In this document: positions 32,974-44,660 of the stretch, piece by piece
Layout of the letters: each line of letters begins with the position of its first letter
Position numbering within the stretch: the stretch's first letter is position 1
Assembly: GCF_004379255.2 (NCBI RefSeq)
Contig: NC_056036.1
Coordinates: forward strand, 42,061,576-42,125,575
Length of the DNA: 64,000 bases
From: Salvia splendens
Taxonomy: Eukaryota; Streptophyta; Magnoliopsida; Lamiales; Lamiaceae
Direction: 5' to 3'
Notes under the pieces: generated by a model
What the model saw: the letters and a program-made list of their open reading frames with translations, nothing else
Databases searched by the model: none
What the model was told of the DNA's origin: nothing
Made by a program: the position numbers and the translations under genes

Positions 32974-35900
32974 CTAATTCGCTCCGGAATTGTTCTGCAT
33001 GGAGGCTTTCTTAGGCCTACCACGCCCACGCTTTGCTGGCTCACAGGGTTCTGGGACTCCTGCATCAGGTTTCTTTTGCGGAGAAGCAGGAACAGCTATT
33101 GAGTCATTTGAAGGCTTCTCAGCCTTGTCCCCTTTCATGCTTTCAGCATTCACATCGCAGTTCTCTTTGTTTTCAGCAACAAAGTCTGGTGTTTCGTCCA
33201 TGCTGTCTGCACTTTCTTGCACATTCACTTCTGTGCTCTCTTCTCCATCAGCAAGCATACCTGGTTTTCCCGCCTCATCATCTTTCGCCCCATCTGCTTC
33301 TCCCGCTTCAGCACCATCATTGCTAAGCTTCCTTCGCTTAGAAACACTAATAGCATCTTCATCGATGCTGTCAGCATCTTCTCGCATTTCCACTTCCGAG
33401 CCCTCTCCATCAGCATTCTCACTTGAACTCAAGCTTTGGGCATCCTCGGTCTCCTTAGCCTTCGAGTTCTCCTCCTCCAACTGGTTCTGTAGCGTTTCAA
33501 CAACGTTCATCAACTCCCTGTTGACCTGTGCACATAATAATAGTCAAGCTGAATCATTAGCACAACCATTTTATGTTACATCTAGCATCCAAGAATAAGC
33601 CTCGCGAGCTATATTCGGCCAGATGAAAATCCAAACAGAAATATAACAAATACTCCCTCCGTCCCGGGCTACTCGCTCATTTCCTTTTCGGCTCGGAGAT
33701 TAAGGAATGAGTGTATAGGAAAGTCAAAAATGACGGCTATAGGTGAAATTTTTTACTAAAAATGGAAAGAGTGCAAGTAACTTGGGACGCCTAACAAGGA
33801 AATAAGTGCAAATAGTGCGGGACGGAGGGAGTATAATGCATGTACCTGAGGATTTTGGAGGAACTCGGAAATATCTTGTGGGCAAGATGGGCATTTCATG
33901 ACATTTTTTTGTGCACGAAGTGTCCTCCCTCCATTTTTTCTCTCTTTGACGTGAGATTGGCCAGCAAAGGCACCCTCTAAGCACACCTTACAGAAGTTAT
34001 GAGCACAGGGAGTGGTGAGTGGCTGAACCATCACTTTCCGACAGATGAGGCAACTAAATTCTGCATTACATTAACCATGTCAAGGTCAAACAAGCAATCA
34101 AAAGCATTAAAATACAAAACAAATCAAGAATTGAAACAAAAAATGATGCTTTATAAGAATGTCCACAATTTTCAGAAAAGACAAATAATCACAGCAGTGT
34201 TTGAATAGGAAAGGGAAAATTACCTTTCAAAAGCTTTTCCTTAACAGACCCAGTCCCACTTCGGTTTTTTCTCTTGGTGATCTTTACTTTATCACCGTCA
34301 ACAAGTGTTTTTTGACTGGGCGGTTGAGGTCTTGTCCAAGTCCAGACACCCTTTTGCTCCTATTTCAGAAAATTTTAGACGGATGAGTCTCTAGGTAATT
34401 TTATCCTAAGAATGTTAGACGTAAAGTCCTAGACCCATGCAAACCTCGAGAAACAATCACCAATAAAACACAAGATTAATGAAATGACCTAGTCAGTCTA
34501 AGTTGCTTACATCAAAATCCCAGGCAGGACTCTTTTTCCTTTCAGTAATATCCTTAGCTTGCTTCAACTCAGGAATTGAAGGTAAGGGTCTTGGACGATC
34601 TCCGTGGGTGTCACTACAGCCAAAAGTATATAGAGAGTTTAAGAGTACATCACAAAATACAGATAGTAGAATGGGCACACAAGGCAAATATACGATAACT
34701 CACATGGTCCACGGTGCTGGATCATTATCACAACGAACAAACAGATATCGGCAGACCACAAATCCCTGTAATAATTCAAAAAGAATGTCATAAGAGGATA
34801 TAAATAAAAATCACAGGTGAATGTCTTTATTTGACAAATTTTTACTTGTTGGCCAGCCTTGCGCCAGCACTTCTCAATCCTGTAAACCCCATCATAGCGT
34901 ACACCCCCCTCTGGTGCATAAGAAGACCGCTTTTCTTTATGGGACCTGCAACAAAATAAGAGCAAGATGTATTAGAAGCCAAAAGAATAAAATGAAGTAT
35001 AGTACTGTCATCTAATTCAAGTAATAAACAGCACAAAGAATGCACAACAAAAGAGATTGAACTATTTTGCACAGGGTTACAAATAATACTAACAACGAAC
35101 TTAAGCATTACATGAGAAATTTTAGCTTACCTCACAACTCGTACGGGATAGCCCTCACGGCAACTGACTCTTAAAGCTTCGTTGGAGCTTTTAAAGCTCT
35201 GGTCAAACGACTGCTTCTTATTCGTCCGTTTATTCCCAGTAAGATCACGTCCACCACTGTACCCAGCAATAAAATAGAGAATTAATGGGCACTTTCACAA
35301 GGAAAGTTATTAATAGACCCTTATAAAGTAATTAAGAATTGGCAGACTACGTACACCCAGTTTCACAATAATTTCAGACAGATTTCATTGCTAACAAGAA
35401 AGGCAAGAGAATAATATCATCTTAATCTTAAGTAATAGAGCCAAACAGAGGCAGCATTTAATACCTCCCCGTGTAGAGAAACCATTCTCCATGATCCTCA
35501 TCATCTTCATAGCCACCCGAGAGTGCAACCGACTGGGCCCCATGATTAGACTGGCCCCCAATACCTGCAACATGGGGGAAGTGAGCGCCCCACTGCCTGC
35601 ATTCCATCCTATCTTCCCATGTTTCTCCAACCATAACACCTAAGCCCCTTGTCGGGTCATACTCTGGTGTAATTGGACCAAGAAAATCTGAAGGGATTGT
35701 GACAAAAATCTTCCCACTGCATGCATTAGCCTTTCCGGTTTTTTTCGCTCGCTCTGTGGTAAATGCTTTGTCGGGGCGATCCTGGTTGTGGATAAAATGG
35801 GATATCTTTGCAGGGCCTACAGAGATGTTAGACTGGGAAGCTTTAGCCATTCTGATTGCCATAACAATGGCAGAGTTGATTCGAGGCTCCTTTGCCATCT

Positions 35901-37948
35901 TGACAGGAATCATCTTCCGACAAATAGCACAAGTCTTCATGCGTTGTTGCCCAGTCCATTTTTGAAAGCATTTCAAGCAGAAGTTGTGACCGCATGGTGT
36001 CTGAAAACAGAATCAAGAGAACAAGGATGAGTTTAGAAGCTTTGTTTTATAACTAAAGGGTCCGTTCAGTACACGGAACTGGAATTAGAATTCTACAGAT
36101 CGAATTTCAAGGATTCAATTCCAAATCCTTTTGTTGGGTAAAACTGATGTAAGTAATTGATATATAGTGCTTGCAGTGTGTGTGCAGTGTGTTTGTATTT
36201 CTGTGTGAAGTGTGTGAATTTGTCCAATTTTATGATTATTTGGAATTCCAATTATCTACTTTTAATATGGAATTTAAATTGTGAAATTGGGAGTAATTGA
36301 AATTGTACTTCAAATCCAAATCCAAATATTTTGTGATACCAAACATTGGAATTGGAATTGAAGACTCCAATTCCACAGGCCCAAGTACATAAGTTGAATT
36401 GAAACATAGGAATTCATCAAAGAGCATTTGTATCCAATCCCTAAATGTTCTTCTAATCCATATGAACACAAACGAAGCCATTTACAGCACACCAACCGCA
36501 TTGAATATGCAACAAAAACATACACACAAAGTCACACATTCATCAGCAAAATTCGGGTGATTAAATGTCCTCTAAATGGAACCTTTTGTTGTATCCTATG
36601 AAAGGGAAACACACCAGTGCTTCATTTAAAAGTTGAACAAGCCAATTCTAACAACGTGTAAGCCTTCACCGTCTCTCTAAACACACAGCAATAGGATTGG
36701 CGTGTTTAACATGTTGTTAGCATTGGCGTGTTACCCTTTCGTACAATACAAAAAAGGTTCTCATTCAGTGAACCTTTCTTCAAATATCACCCAAAACGAG
36801 AATTTTCACACATTCAATATATTCAAGCAGATCAAAAGCAATACATGCTTCATCAAAAATCAGAAATCTTAAGAACAGTCCATGCAAAACAATAAATAAA
36901 AAACAACAGCGAATTTTCACCACAGCTAGCAACAAAAAAAAACCATTTGAATAAGCATAAGCATAAAAAAAAAAGAGAGAAAAACCAACACACCAATCCA
37001 CATACAAGCAAAAACAAAGCAGTCCAATTGAAACTATCAAAAACGGACCCCATTCAATTATTAATCATTTTCAGCCATCGAAAAACTCAAATCCCTCAAC
37101 AAAACCCAAAATCAGCCACATAAATCAAAATTCCAGAAACCAATCTATACTAAGTATAGTTTGTAAGATTTTGCCTCCGATTCAAATAAAACTCGGAAAT
37201 CTTAAGAACAGTCCACGCAAAACAATAGATCAAAACCTACAACGAAAATTCAACACAGCTAGCAACAAAAAACTCATTTGAATAAGCATAAGCACACAGA
37301 AAAAGAAAGAGAAAAAACAAAACACCAATTCACACACAAGCAAAAACGTAGCCGGTCCAGTTAAACTACCAAAAACAGACCCCATTCAAATTATTAATCA
37401 TTTTCAGCCATCAAAAAAGTCAAATCCCTACAAAAATCGGCCACATAAACCAAAATTCCAAAAACGCATAAACTGAAGAGACGAAGAAATGAGCACAACC
37501 GTACCGAAACAGGTCGATCTAGAAGCTGCATGCAAATGGAGCAGTTGAACTGGTCCCCCAAAATCCCCAAAACACTGCCAGCGCCGTCCCCGTCCGTCTC
37601 CTTCCCCTTCCCCTCCGCCTCCTCGCCCTCCTTCGCCCCCCCGAGCAGCTCCTGCCGCCTCCTCGCCTTCTCCAGGTCCGTGAGCGACGCATCGGCCTCG
37701 ATCGCGCGGATCTTCTCCACCAGCCCGCCCCCGGAGACGGCCGGCGCGGCGCAGGAGAGATCGGAGCAGTCGGGGCACTCCCAGTGCGCCGTGTCCGCTA
37801 GGGTTTGCGGCCGCGCGGAGGTGAGGCACGCGACGTGCCACGGCGTGACGCACGTCTTGCACGCGAGGACCTCCGCCTCCGCCGGCTTCTGCTTGCAGAC
37901 CATGCACACGCCCTCGCCGTCGCAGGGGAGCTCGCTAACTTGCGCCAT
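32974..37948 (-). CDS. ORTH/VIM: ORTHRUS/VIM-type E3 ubiquitin ligase (PHD-RING-SRA-RING)
   Basis: Nuclear protein that reads methylated cytosine through its SRA domain and maintains CG methylation. Exons: 37505-37948, 35465-36000, 35131-35256, 34846-34945, 34704-34765, 34511-34613, 34224-34359, 33846-34060, 32974-33525. All have GT/AG borders and sum to 758 codons with stop. Domains: PHD (VCMVCKQKP...WHVACL...CPDC, residues ~13-60); RING1 ([31 protein letters not shown]); SRA ([74 protein letters not shown]); RING2 ([24 protein letters not shown]). The last exon is a long acidic tail ending in an AT-hook-like [10 protein letters not shown]. Related Arabidopsis proteins are about 620-660 aa, so the tail is extended. 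The start [13 protein letters not shown] follows a GA-repeat leader. Looks intact. Confidence 0.95.
33653..33831. mobile_element. Stowaway-like MITE, 179 bp, in an ORTHRUS/VIM intron
   Basis: CTCCCTCCGTCCCGGGCTAC...GCGGGACGGAGGGAG, flanked by TA (33651-33652, 33832-33833). It lies in the intron between the exons at 33846-34060 and 32974-33525, only about 15 bp from the 5' splice site. Same family and same length as 45205-45383 and 58261-58439, in opposite orientation. Confidence 0.9.
36060..36390. repeat. Possible MITE-like insertion in ORTHRUS/VIM intron 1
   Basis: Starts GGGTCCGTTCAGTACACGGAACTGGAATTAGAATTC and ends around ATACCAAACATTGGAATTGGAATTG, with AATTCC/GGAATT-rich ends in opposite orientation. 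This is typical of plant MITEs, but clean termini and a TSD are not visible. Confidence 0.35.
36863..37470. repeat. Direct tandem duplication, ~333-bp period, in ORTHRUS/VIM intron 1
   Basis: Unit 1 (about 36863-37137) and unit 2 (about 37196-37470) share GAAATCTTAAGAACAGTCCA, AGCTAGCAACAAAAAA, TTTGAATAAGCATAAGCA and TTAATCATTTTCAGCCATC at a constant offset of 332-333 bp, with moderate divergence. Unit 2 ends just before exon 1. Confidence 0.85.
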
Positions 37949-38013
37949 TTGGTTTGAGGGTTGCTGTTGGTGATGACGATTGATTAATGAATACAGATGT
38001 GAATGAGAAAAGC

Positions 38014-38019
<6 letters not shown>

Positions 38020-38072
<53 letters not shown>
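38020..38072. repeat. (GA)n microsatellite in the ORTHRUS/VIM 5' leader
   Basis: About 26 GA units, 72 bp upstream of the start codon (CT-rich on the coding strand, a common plant 5' UTR feature). Confidence 0.9.
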
Positions 38073-38077
<5 letters not shown>

Positions 38078-38599
38078 TTGATTTTTGGATTCTGCGCTTT
38101 GCCTCAAATATAGAAGAGGAATTTCGGGGTTTGGCGCGGACTTGAAATCGGGATTAATTTTTAAGGAAAGTTTTTGAATTTTTTCGATTTCTGTCAGTTT
38201 CCCTCTTTGCTTCAACTACATCTACATCCATTGAATAGTGAATTCTACCCTAAAAAAGCAAAAATGACTAAGATTTTTATAAATCTTTGTACGAAATTAA
38301 AATTTAATTTTGACCTAATTATTTCTATCTTCTATTGGAGTGGCATTTATAGTTGTTAGTTCCCATTAGTCATGTACACAAGTTGTGTGATCGAGTAAAA
38401 CTTGTGAGAGTTATGCAAGTATAGTGTTTTGCGTTAACATGACAAATGCTCTGTACGGAGCTCGGATTCGCAATTAATATGCGAGTGGCATTTACTCTTG
38501 TTAGTTCATGATTTGTTTTGATCGATTCTGTTATGATACTAGACACGCGTCGTGATCGAGTATGACTTATGATATTTTGATATCGGGTTTTACGTGTTG
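38073..38599. other. ORTHRUS/VIM upstream region
   Basis: Promoter-side DNA for the minus-strand ORTHRUS/VIM gene. No convincing regulatory motif beyond AT-rich sequence. Confidence 0.4.
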
Positions 38600-39340
38600 T
38601 CTAGTCAAATATCGTTGTCATGAGATCCCATTTTGTCGTGTTGCTTGAGGTTGACGTATTCCCTTTTATCTCTGTGCAGTTGTCTTTTATTCGTTAATTA
38701 TTATATGTGTTGAATTACACTATGATTATTTGTTATTTAATAGAGGTGTTGATGTATGTGTCATCTAGTTGAAGGTCGGTGTTATTCCCCTGAGATCCCA
38801 TGTATTACACTTTGCTTAGGGTTGGCATATTCTCATTCGTCTTGCGATTAACCAGCTTTTATTCATTAGTTAATACACGTGTATGATTATCCATTATTTA
38901 ATAGATGTGTTGATATAATGATACACGTGTTGAATTATTTGATAGATTATAACTCAAGACAATATGATACCATATTTACGTCGAGACCGACGTTATTTAT
39001 GGCGCTCTATTTCGCAATCAATAGCTCTTAAAAAATATTGTTACACGCGTCATATGATCAAGTAAAATGTATGACGTTCTGAGATCATGTCTATGTCAAG
39101 ACAATGCTCTTTATGGCGCTTAATTTCACAATCAATAACTGTTAAACAATTTTTACGTGAGGCATCTAGTCAAGTGTCATCGCCATATCGTGAGATCTCG
39201 ATTGTCACACCACTTGTGGTTGATATATTCTCGTTTGTATTGCATTTGGTTGTCGTTTGTCCATTAGTTAGTGCGCATATTGAAGTATATGTTTATCCAC
39301 TCTTTAATAGACATGTTGATATATATGGGTCGTCTAGTCA
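38600..39340. repeat. Degenerate tandem repeat, two interleaved modules
   Basis: Module A, about 165 bp, occurs at about 38600, 38766 and 39165. Shared parts are CTAGTCAA(A/G)TNTCG, GAGATCCCA(T/-), TGTTGCTTGAGGTTGACGTATTC (and variants), TTATTCGTTAATT, and TTTAATAGAGGTGTTGAT. Module B, about 130 bp, occurs at about 38957 and 39087: GTCGAGACCGACGTTATTTATGGCGCTCTATTTC, then CAATCAATA. Strongly diverged, with no ORF. Confidence 0.65.
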
Positions 39341-39361
39341 AGTGTCGCTGTCATTCTTCCT

Positions 39362-40320
39362 AGGGGTGGCACGGTACGGTATACCACACTCAAAATGTCA
39401 CACCGCATACCGTACCGCAAATTGCGGTATGAGAAAATATCATACCTATACCTTACCGAATTTTTCGGTATACCTCATTGCGGTATACCGCAAAATTCGG
39501 TATGATTATTTTCGATACAGCAAAATTCACAAAATGTCATGTAGGTGTAGGATATATAAACTGAAGAGGAAGTTTGAATCAATATATAATGGTATGTAGT
39601 AATGGCGATTCAATAATTTTTTGTAATTAATAAAAAATACTACTAACTCATAATACATGTTCTCATTAGTGTCGATGGAAAATTTCATTAATTGCTGTTT
39701 CTTATATGATATAAGTGTCATACATCCCACAGATGTCAATACAGCCAATAACATGTAGGCTGATCCAAGTAGCCCGCCATATAAGGCTGGCCCGAAAATC
39801 CAATAAAATTACTACATTGTTTTATTTGTTTGACTCCTAATACGACATTTCATTGAATATTTTTATAATGTAGATAACTAAAAATTATCTTTCAATTTTA
39901 TATTAAATATAAAAATTATATATTAAAATTTTATTAATATAATAATAAATAAATAGATTAGAAACTTCAAATCACTAAAAAAAATTTCTCAAATATGCTT
40001 TAAAATTTCTCAAAATATGTTTATATTTTTGCACAAATCTCAAATATTAGTATTTGATCATGAGTTTAAGCAAATATATCAAATTTATCATAATTAAATG
40101 TTTTATATTTTATAAATATAACTATTTTTTATCATTATATATTAGATTGATCGCAAGTTAATTTTATCTGTAGCAACTCGATAACCCGTTAGGCTAGCCC
40201 GAAACCCGAACTTTTAAGGTTAGGGTTGAACTTTTATATCCCGAAAAATACAACTCAATTAGTTCGCACTCGATTAACCCGCTGGGCCGACCCGGTTGAC
40301 ATCCCTAACTAGTATATATA
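39362..40320. other. Low-complexity region with transposon-like ends
   Basis: 39362-39520 contains repeated palindromic GGTATACC / CGGTATACCG and GCGGTAT motifs after TAGGGGTGGCA, a hAT-like end. 40270-40309 holds AACCCGCTGGGCCGACCCGGTTGACATCCCTA, whose complement is also hAT-like (TAGGGATGTCAACC). I cannot match TSDs, so these may be two separate remnants. The middle is AT-rich with no gene. Confidence 0.35.
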
Positions 40321-40347
40321 ATATATACTCTCTCCCTTTGTCCCCTA

Positions 40348-42482
40348 GGCCATCCACAATAGGAATAGCTCAGCAATAGCCCAGTCGTAGCCTAGCCACA
40401 AACTCCTCCTGCCACATCATCAACACTAAAAATCCACCTGTCACATCATCAAAACAAGCAAATAGCCCAGACATAGCCTAGCCACATCACTAGCCACATC
40501 ACTAATAACAATTATATAAAAATGAAATAATTAACAATCACACAATATACGAAATTTAATTTACGAGACATATACGGGAAACATTAATAATACTATTAAA
40601 ATTTTAATAAGTACGATAATTTTTAAAAAGTACAATAATTTGAAAAAACTACAATAATTAAAAAAAAGTACAATAATTCACTCCTCGTCTCTGTCGTCGT
40701 CTCTTCCGTCGCTGTCGCCACCATCGCCTCCGCCTCCGACGCCACCATCGCCTCTGCCTCCGTCGCCACCGTCGCCACCGCCTCTACACCCGTCGGTCTC
40801 CCTCCGTGCCGCCTCCAAATCCTCCTGCATGCTCGGGAGCAATGTTTGAAGTAAACTCTTCTCCACGGGGTCCACCGCCGCCCGCCATTCGGCCATCGTC
40901 TTGACCATCTGATTGCGCGTTTGTTGACGCGCGAAGAATTTGAGATCCGCTGTGGATTGGTCAAGGGAGGATGCCGACTGGACCTCCTGTGAACCCCCGG
41001 CTACCCCCCTCACCTCCCTTGAGCCCGCTTGTGCCCAACCGGGCGAGTTCGGCAAGCGAACGAACGAGGGGTCGGGACCTCCTGGGCCGTCTCGGGGGAG
41101 GTCGTGGGAACCATCGTTGCTGCCGCTGAAATCACCGGTATAGTTCAGTCGTTGCTTCTTCGGTCAGCCTGCGTCGACACCTACTCGGAACTTCTCGGAG
41201 TAGTTCAGCACAAGATAGCAGTTCCAGTAGGTGAAGTCCTTATACAACCCGGGCTAGGGGAAGGCTTTCTCCGCTATCCTCCTGCAGTCTTCCTTCGTTT
41301 GGGCACTGCTCTGCATGCGGAGGGCGTTGGCCTACAAACCAGAAAATCGGGAGACGACAACCGTGATTCGGTCCCACCCCTTCCGACAATCCTCCCAGTT
41401 GTGTCGCCTCCCCTCCGGGCAAAATCTCTGGTAGACTACTGCTATCTTGCCCCACAAGTTGACGATCCTCTGGTTGTTAGAAACGAGAGAATCGTTGCAA
41501 ACACTCACCCACGCCTTGGACAGCGCGACGTTCTCCGCATCCGTCCACCTTCTCCGTACCGAGCCGTCGTCCTCACCCGGCTGCGATGACTCCCCGGCCT
41601 TCTTCCCTTTACCCTTCTTCTTTGGGGCGCCACGACCCTGCACTGCTCCCCCCGTTTGAACGGGAGTATCCAAAACTCCGAGAATATCAAACCCCAACTC
41701 CTCTAAGAAAAAACATCAAATTGCGTGAACTGCGCATCCGTTGGGGTCGATGTGTGCGAAGAAGCAGTCAAAAAATCAAAACTGGGGCGATAGACGTCCC
41801 CCTCCCCCAGCGTCCCCTGCGTCGCCGGTACCCCCATGTCGGGGGCTGCATCGCCGTCCCACCCCCGCGGCATCATCTGCATCCTGGGCACCCCCGCGTT
41901 ATCATCTGTATCCCGGGCGCCCACCCCGGCATCATCTGCATACCGGGTTGCATCCCCGGTACCCCCTGCCACGCCGGCATACTCCCCCCAGCTGCCATCC
42001 CGAGCATATTCCCCCCGGCTGCCATCCCGAGCATCATCCCCTGCCACGGCCCACGGGTACATGTTGTAGTACCCTGGCATCGGACCCCATCCACCTCCCA
42101 CAGGTACCGGGGGAGTTTGAGACCCGCTCGTCACTGGAGTACATTCGTTGGTGTTCTCCATTTCTCGGTGTTGATCTTGTACAGAAATTAAGATAGAGAG
42201 AGTACTCGTTAAAACAAGTTGTGCGAATGAAAATGACGTGCAAACCGCGTATATATAGTGTTTCGATAAATAAAAATAAAAATAAAAAAATCTGCTCGGC
42301 GGTGCGCTAGGCGATCCGGGCGCTGCAATAGCGCCGAGCGGATCGTCCAGCGCACCCCCTAGCGCCGCGAAACCGCCGAGCGCTCGGCGGTTTTTAATTC
42401 CGAAATCCGCTGGGCGGTTGCAATGGACCGCCTAGCGCCGGCGCTCGGCTAGGCGGTGCGCTAGGCGCCATTGCGGATGGCC
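40348..42482 (-). mobile_element. PIF/Harbinger-like element carrying only a Myb/SANT ORF
   Basis: Ends GGCCATCCACAATAGG...CCATTGCGGATGGCC form short inverted repeats. Flanks are CTA (40345-40347) and TTA (42483-42485), fitting the 3-bp TWA target of PIF/Harbinger with one mismatch. The 5' part contains GC-rich repeats of CGCTCGGCGG / CGCTAGGCG (42290-42470). Internal coding sequence is the Myb-like ORF1 only; there is no DDE transposase, so it would be non-autonomous. Confidence 0.65.
40678..42161 (-). pseudogene. Myb/SANT-like (Harbinger ORF1-type) protein, frame-broken
   Basis: It starts MENTNECTPVTSGSQTPPVPV (42161). A Gly/Met/Pro-rich N-terminus (GYYNMYP) leads to FDFLTASSHT..., then in another frame RRRWTDAENVALSKAWVSVC...NLWGKIAVVYQRF...HNWEDCRKGWDRI, a trihelix-like Myb/SANT domain. 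The C-terminal part (MAEWRAAVDPVEKSLLQTLL, acidic end DDDRDEE) is in a third frame. Several frameshifts and stops separate the parts. Proteins of this type are often mis-annotated as 'glutathione S-transferase T3-like'; their known role in Harbinger elements is DNA binding and nuclear import of the transposase. Confidence 0.7.
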
Positions 42483-42985
42483 TTATAATTTGTCACTACT
42501 TGGTCCGATACGGGTTTTAAAAAATGACACGAATTTTAAAAAATGTAGTAGAAATTAGGTTGAAAAAATTAGTGACATATGAATCTTATTTTTATGGAGT
42601 ATAATTTTATAATAAAATATGAGTGAGAATAAGTTAATGGAATATGAGTTTCACTGTAAAAAATAGTATTAGGTGATAAATTTTTAAGGACAAACGGAAA
42701 TGAAAATAAGTGATAAATTTTTAGAGATCGAGTTATATATAATATATGATGTGATCAATTGATATTTTTTACTAATTTCTAACTACTTATAATACACTAT
42801 GAGTCTGAAGTTAAAGCTCTTGGCGAATGGTTCTGATCCAACATGAAATGGTTGGTGGCTATGAGAACTGCAGATCTTTTCTAAATTTTACATTTGCAGG
42901 AAGAAGTTGTTCTTAAAAGGTTTAGCTAGCATTCTCAATTTGGTAATTGAGATATATGTTTTCAACTCTTTTCTAAGGTTTTATG

Positions 42986-44660
42986 CTTAGAGCATTCGCA
43001 GCGGCGGGCGTCCCGGCGGACGTCGATTGCGGACACCAGAGTTCTGCGGCTTTCTGACGACGTCCGCCATTGCGGTGCCATGACGGACGTCCTGATTTTA
43101 TTTTTTTTTTTGTTTTTTTTTTTAAAAACTCTATATATACGGCTCGTTGAACTTCATTTCATTCGCACTACTTGTTTTAACGAGTTTCTCTATCTCTGCT
43201 TTCATTTCTTTTGAAAATAAATGGAGCACCACGACAGTGATTCCCCCGCCACGAGCGAGTCACAAACGCCGACTTTTCCTGTTAGAGTTGGGGGAAAGGC
43301 CGGCGAAAGTGCACCTATGTCCGGGATGATGCTCAGAATGGCACCGATGATGCCCCAACCCCAAATGGCGGGGATGATGCTTGGGTACTACAATATGTAC
43401 CCCCTTGGTGTGCAGGGATGAGTGGGATGATGCAAGGCATGCCTGCCGCTGCCGGGGGGCGGAGCAGGCAGGGGTCTCCTAATCACCTGGGGACAATGTC
43501 TATCGCCCCTACATGGATTTAGTGTCTAGTGATTTCCCCCAGAGTACTCTTCTGGAGACTCAGTTCACCTGCATAGAGACTTTCTCTTTTGAGGAGTTGA
43601 GACTATCTCCGGTCAGGGAGTCTCCCATTGAGATGCCACCGGTGGCAGGGATGACGAGGAAGCAAGGGAGAGGGAAGGGCAAGGGCACTACCTCGTCCTC
43701 GCGTGCGGGGAACGAGGGGGGGAGGAAGTCGGCGGGAGAAAGAGGACCATCTGGAGCATAGGGGAGTGCGTCGCGCTGGCGAAGGCCTGGATCAGTGTAG
43801 TCGAGAACCCCTACGTCAGGGCTAACCAGCATATCGACAGAATGTGGTGGCGCATTAGCCAAAGCTACATCGAATTCAAACCGCTAGGTGGGAAGCTTCA
43901 CGATGGAGAACAATGCCGGAAACAGTGGGAGCGGCTGAGGAGGCAGCTCAGCCGATATGCCAGCATCTACCAAAACAACCTCCGCACTGCAACCAACGGC
44001 ATGTTCGCCGATGATATGAAGCTTCTGTCTTACCAGCAGTTCCCCGACGGTGAATTGGGTTTTGGGGAATTTAAATATTGGGAGGTCTATCATGTGGTGC
44101 AGACTTCTGCCAAGTTTAGTGAGGGTGTTGAAGCGGGCTGGCCGAAGCAGACGAAAATCAACGCCTCCGGCGAGTACAGCAGCAGTGCCGGTTCCCACGA
44201 ACTCCCCGACGCCGAGGCAGAGTTCCCGACCCCTCAATCGTCGTCCCGCCGCCGTCGCCCGGTTGGGCAAAAGACTGCGATGCGGACGGCTAGGGGAAGC
44301 GCCAGCGGGTCCCACGAGGTCCAATCGGAAGCTCCTTTCCTGGTCACTCCCGAGCTCAACCCTCTTGCTCGCATGCAGCTAACGCAGAGCATGCTCGACA
44401 CCATGGACAAGTGGCATGCAGCGACTGATCCCTTATACAAGATGATGTTGAAGGATGCCATCGACACTATGAGGCGCGATTTGGGGATGACACCCCTGCC
44501 CGGGAGTGGCGACAGGGACGACATGACTGGTGACAGGGACGACGAGGAATGAGACGGGGGCCGCATTTGTCGAAACTTGAGGTTTTTTTTAACTATGTAT
44601 TTTAAAAAAAATAATTATGTATCTTTTTTTTAAATAAAGTGGTTGCATTTTCATTCTTTC
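42986..44660 (+). mobile_element. Second Harbinger-like element, 3' end unclear
   Basis: The 5' end is about AGAGCATTCGCAGCGGCGGGCG, with GC-rich repeats of GACGTCCGCC/GGCGGACGTC (43007-43095) and a TATA box (TATATATA at 43133). It holds a Myb/SANT ORF related to that of the first element. I find no matching 3' inverted repeat, so it is probably truncated. It is divergent to the first element; their 5' ends are about 500 bp apart. Confidence 0.55.
43221..44552 (+). pseudogene. Myb/SANT-like ORF1 of the second Harbinger-like element
   Basis: The N-terminus is MEHHDSDSPATSESQTPTFP...GYYNMYP, parallel to the first element. It stops at 43421 and continues in other frames (43513-43761: SFEELRLSPVRESP, basic KQGRGKGKG). 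After a further shift the Myb/SANT part reads ALAKAWISVVENP...DRMWWRISQSYIEF...EQCRKQWERLRRQLSRY, then LLSYQQF, FKYWEVYHVV, and a C-terminus NPLARMQLTQSMLDTMDKW...DRDDEE with stop at 44552. The downstream 236 codons (43842-44552) are open. Broken but less so than the first element. Confidence 0.7.

Noticed and set aside
32990..33598. 202-aa Ser-rich ORF on the + strand
   Set aside because: Antisense shadow of the acidic last exon of ORTHRUS/VIM.
37530..37973. 147-aa ORF on the + strand
   Set aside because: It lies antisense over ORTHRUS/VIM exon 1, whose GC-rich coding sequence leaves other frames open.
39362..40309. One hAT element spanning both hAT-like ends
   Set aside because: Termini resemble each other, but no 8-bp TSD is visible and the interior has no coding sequence; kept only as a possible pair of remnants.
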